Made by a program: the position numbers and the translations under genes. A stretch of DNA of 7,263 nt from Chloroflexota bacterium (lineage in GTDB: Bacteria > Chloroflexota > Limnocylindria > Limnocylindrales > CSP1-4), in NCBI GenBank assembly GCA_021785115.1, contig JAJYGO010000468.1, positions 1-7,263 on the forward strand, written 5' to 3'. Positions within the stretch are counted from its first letter, which is position 1; the number at the start of each line of letters is the position of its first letter. The notes under the pieces were generated by a model. It had not been told where the DNA came from. It saw only the letters and a list, made by a program, of their open reading frames with translations, and searched no databases. This document shows positions 5,736-7,263 of this stretch, piece after piece.

Positions 5736-6203
5736 ATGGCCGGGGGAAGTGCGCGCCTACCACCGCGATGGTTCGCGGTGACCTTCTGGCACGTGCACAG
5801 GTGGATCGTGAGAGCGAGCCGGGGCCGCAAGGGGCTGTGGCCCGCGCGCCCGGGCAAGTGGGGCGCCTTGCGGCTCACCACGAGAGGCCGGCGCACGGGG
5901 CAGGCGCGGAGCGTGATCATCGGCTACTACGAGGACGGGCCCAACCTGGTCTCGATGGCCATGAACGGCTGGGGTGCGGCTGAGCCAGCCTGGTGGCTGA
6001 ACCTGCAGGCCGATCCACAGGCAGTCGTGGAGCTGGCGGGTGGGATCCGGCGCGAGGTGCTCGGCAGGGCCGCGGTGGACGGGGAACGTGAACGGCTGTG
6101 GCAGCGCTGGCGCGAACTGGACAACAACCTCGACGGCTACGCGGCACGACGCCCGCAAGAGACGGCGGTCGTGGTCCTCGAGCCGCCCGCCGCGCCCGCA
6201 TGA
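5736..6203 (+). CDS. Deazaflavin (F420)-dependent nitroreductase-family protein
   Basis: This 155-residue protein has the split beta-barrel pattern of the DDN/nitroreductase-family deazaflavin-dependent oxidoreductases. ALRLTTRGRRTGQARSVIIGYYEDG (residues 44-68) is the signature strand pair. Next come LVSMAMNGWGAAEPAWWLNLQADPQAVVEL (71-100), with the PAWWLNL segment near the cofactor site, and a C-terminal VVVLEP strand (145-150). Relatives use reduced coenzyme F420 to reduce nitro compounds, quinones or unsaturated substrates; many have no known substrate, and cofactor use here is inferred. An Arg-rich N-terminal helix (RWFAVTFWHVHRWIV) may touch the membrane, as in some family members. ATG at 5736 follows a very strong AGGAGGAGG ribosome binding site. 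Confidence 0.9.
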   Translation: MAGGSARLPPRWFAVTFWHVHRWIVRASRGRKGLWPARPGKWGALRLTTRGRRTGQARSVIIGYYEDGPNLVSMAMNGWGAAEPAWWLNLQADPQAVVELAGGIRREVLGRAAVDGERERLWQRWRELDNNLDGYAARRPQETAVVVLEPPAAPA

Positions 6204-6205
6204 GC

Positions 6206-6217
6206 GGAAGGAGGTGA
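6206..6217 (+). promoter_or_regulatory. Strong Shine-Dalgarno with no suitably spaced start codon
   Basis: GGAAGGAGGTGA is nearly the full complement of the 16S rRNA 3' tail. The only overlapping start is GTG at 6214, inside the motif and too close. The next in-frame candidate is TTG about 18 bases on. It may be left over from a lost gene, or it may load ribosomes for the leader region before the next gene. Confidence 0.5.
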
Positions 6218-6276
6218 CGCCAGGGCGACGAGAACTTGAGGCGCTAACCCTCGAGCCGCGCCCTCGGGAGGACGGC

Positions 6277-6303
6277 ATGTCACCCGGAAGGAGTCGGCTA
6301 TGA
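6277..6303 (+). CDS. Possible 8-codon leader minigene
   Basis: ATG at 6277 has its own GGGAGG five bases upstream (6266-6271). It encodes MSPGRSRL and ends in a TGA that overlaps the ATG of the next gene as ATGA. This layout is typical of translational coupling, where ribosomes finishing the short frame restart on the following gene. The downstream gene also has a good ribosome binding site of its own inside the minigene, so coupling is not required. It has no recognised attenuator structure or run of regulatory codons, and chance is possible for so short a frame. Confidence 0.3.
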   Translation: MSPGRSRL

Positions 6304-7049
6304 CAACCACGAGTACGGTACCTGCGCCAGGGCGACATCTCTCGATGCAGACAATGACCCGCGATGACGCCAAGCGACAGAAGGCGGGAGGTGTGGCAGC
6401 GCTCTATCTCGCACTCGCCCTTCTGGGGGCGATGCCTTACTTCCTGCTGGTGGTCGACTACCCGGGTGCGAGAACCGCTGCAGACAAGGTCGCGCTCATC
6501 GCCGGCAACTACCCAAGCATGTACGCGATGTATCTCGCCACCTATGTGCTCTTCGGAATCGCACTCGGCGTGCTGGCGCTCGCGTTGTGGGACAGGCTGC
6601 AAGCTGACGCTCCCTTCACCATGCGCGGCGCTACCGCTATCGGCCTCCTGTGGTCGTTCGCCCTCGTGAGCAGTGGGATGGTCTTCAGCTATGGGATGAC
6701 CACCATCGAGCCTCTCGCCGCGACGGATCATGCACAAGCCGTGCTCACATGGCAGGCGGTCGAGCCGGTCGCGCAGGGGTTAGGCGGAGCCGGAGGCGAG
6801 CTTCTCGGCGGGCTATGGCTCCTGCTGGTGAGCTTGGTGGTTCTGCGAGGCGGCGCGTTGCCGAGGGCCCTCGGTTGGCTTGGTGTCGTGATCGGCGTGG
6901 TCGGCCTTGCGTCGGTCGTGCCGCCGCTGCACGACGCCGGCATCGCATTCGGGCTGCTGCAAATCGTGTGGTTCGTGTGGATTGCTGTCCTCCTGATGAC
7001 GACCAAGACAACGGCGCCCGCTGACCGTCTGGCGACGGTTGAACATTGA
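6300..7049 (+). CDS. DUF4386-like six-helix membrane protein
   Basis: The 249-residue protein starts with a hydrophilic tail of about 30 residues, then six likely membrane helices near 31-53, 75-97, 109-131, 165-183, 189-210 and 214-233. The C-terminal half is the most recognisable: GGLWLLLVS (170-178), LPRALGWLGVVIGVVGL (188-204) and FGLLQIVWFVWIAVLLM (217-233). This matches actinobacterial membrane proteins of the DUF4386 type, whose function is unknown. ATG at 6300 is supported by GGAAGGAG six bases upstream; later Met codons (16, 19) are poorer. A possible minigene overlaps the start as ATGA. The gene is convergent with the receiver-domain gene at the right edge, with about 100 bases of sequence between them and no clear terminator. 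Confidence 0.8.
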   Translation: MTTTSTVPAPGRHLSMQTMTRDDAKRQKAGGVAALYLALALLGAMPYFLLVVDYPGARTAADKVALIAGNYPSMYAMYLATYVLFGIALGVLALALWDRLQADAPFTMRGATAIGLLWSFALVSSGMVFSYGMTTIEPLAATDHAQAVLTWQAVEPVAQGLGGAGGELLGGLWLLLVSLVVLRGGALPRALGWLGVVIGVVGLASVVPPLHDAGIAFGLLQIVWFVWIAVLLMTTKTTAPADRLATVEH

Positions 7050-7148
7050 CCCCCTGGGTGCCCCTTGTTCTGCACGACGCGTCGAAGGGAAGTGGCGCCA
7101 TGAGCGATGTGAACACCCGATCGCCGGAGGCCCCGCCAGCCTGGGCGG

Positions 7149-7263
7149 TTACGCCTCCGCGGCGCGCACGATCGTTCGGCGGACCTCGCCCATATCGCTG
7201 CCCTTCACCATGAAGGCGTAGGCGCCGGCCTCCTCGGCCATCCGCCGCAGGTCCGGGTCGTCG
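7149..7263 (-). CDS. Response-regulator receiver domain, C-terminal end (partial)
   Basis: Only the last 37 residues are in view, ending with TAA at 7149-7151. The pattern AEEAGAYAFMVKGSDMGEVRRTIVRAA matches the end of a receiver domain: the small-residue turn before strand five, the conserved Lys in MVKGS, and the final helix. The protein ends right after this helix, so no output domain follows. It is therefore either a stand-alone receiver or a protein with the receiver at its C-terminus. The phosphoacceptor Asp lies beyond the window. It could pair with the HPt protein at the other end, but nothing shown here links them. Confidence 0.7.
   Translation of the reverse strand, partial: DDPDLRRMAEEAGAYAFMVKGSDMGEVRRTIVRAAEA

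Noticed and set aside
5757..6737. A 326-codon open frame on - opposite the F420-type and DUF4386-like genes
   Set aside because: The two + strand genes have recognisable families, proper ribosome binding sites and codon bias; this frame has none and is low-complexity.
7050..7148. A terminator between the convergent DUF4386-like and receiver genes
   Set aside because: Only an imperfect pairing (CGGAGGC with GCCTCCG) that runs into the receiver gene's stop was seen, with no T-run, so it is not called.

Overview
The window is high-GC, densely packed DNA with strongly G/C-ending codons. Signs of leaderless or Shine-Dalgarno starts, GTG starts and a deazaflavin (F420)-type nitroreductase homologue suggest an actinobacterium or a related high-GC lineage such as Chloroflexota. 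The species cannot be named from the sequence. Neither tRNA gene encodes its CCA end.

Left part (1-2431): the first 153 bases contain no A on the + strand. The simplest reading is a minus-strand gene for a basic, disordered protein that runs off the window; this is weakly supported. Next comes a small histidine phosphotransfer (HPt) protein on +. Its last codons overlap the 3' end of an OmpR/PhoB-type response regulator on -, forming a tail-to-tail signalling pair with no kinase in view. Behind the regulator, also on -, lie tRNA-Pro(UGG) and a PhzF-family epimerase/isomerase-like enzyme gene.

Middle (2432-3398): tRNA-Gly(UCC) is followed by a tyrosine-recombinase fragment pointing back at it. 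This is the classic arrangement left by an element integrated at a tRNA gene. The fragment has lost its N-terminus and first catalytic arginine. It abuts, 5' end to 5' end, a second, unrelated tyrosine-recombinase fragment on +. The region is best read as the scar of one or more decayed integrative elements.

Right part (3430-7049): five genes on + encode four small membrane proteins (Pr6Pr-type, a duplicated DUF4389 protein, DUF6326-type, DUF4386-like) and one F420-type nitroreductase-family protein. Most have good ribosome binding sites. They are separated by 45-300 base gaps, so co-transcription is possible but not shown. The largest gap (4117-4420) holds a short minus-strand stretch resembling a DnaE (DNA polymerase III alpha) motif and an inverted repeat. 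A possible 8-codon minigene ends in an ATGA overlap with the last membrane protein gene. At the right edge, the C-terminal end of another receiver domain enters on -.

No CRISPR array, complete mobile element, toxin-antitoxin pair or recognisable defence system is visible. The points most worth a second look are the head-to-head recombinase junction, the DnaE-like remnant, the A-free run and the minigene.
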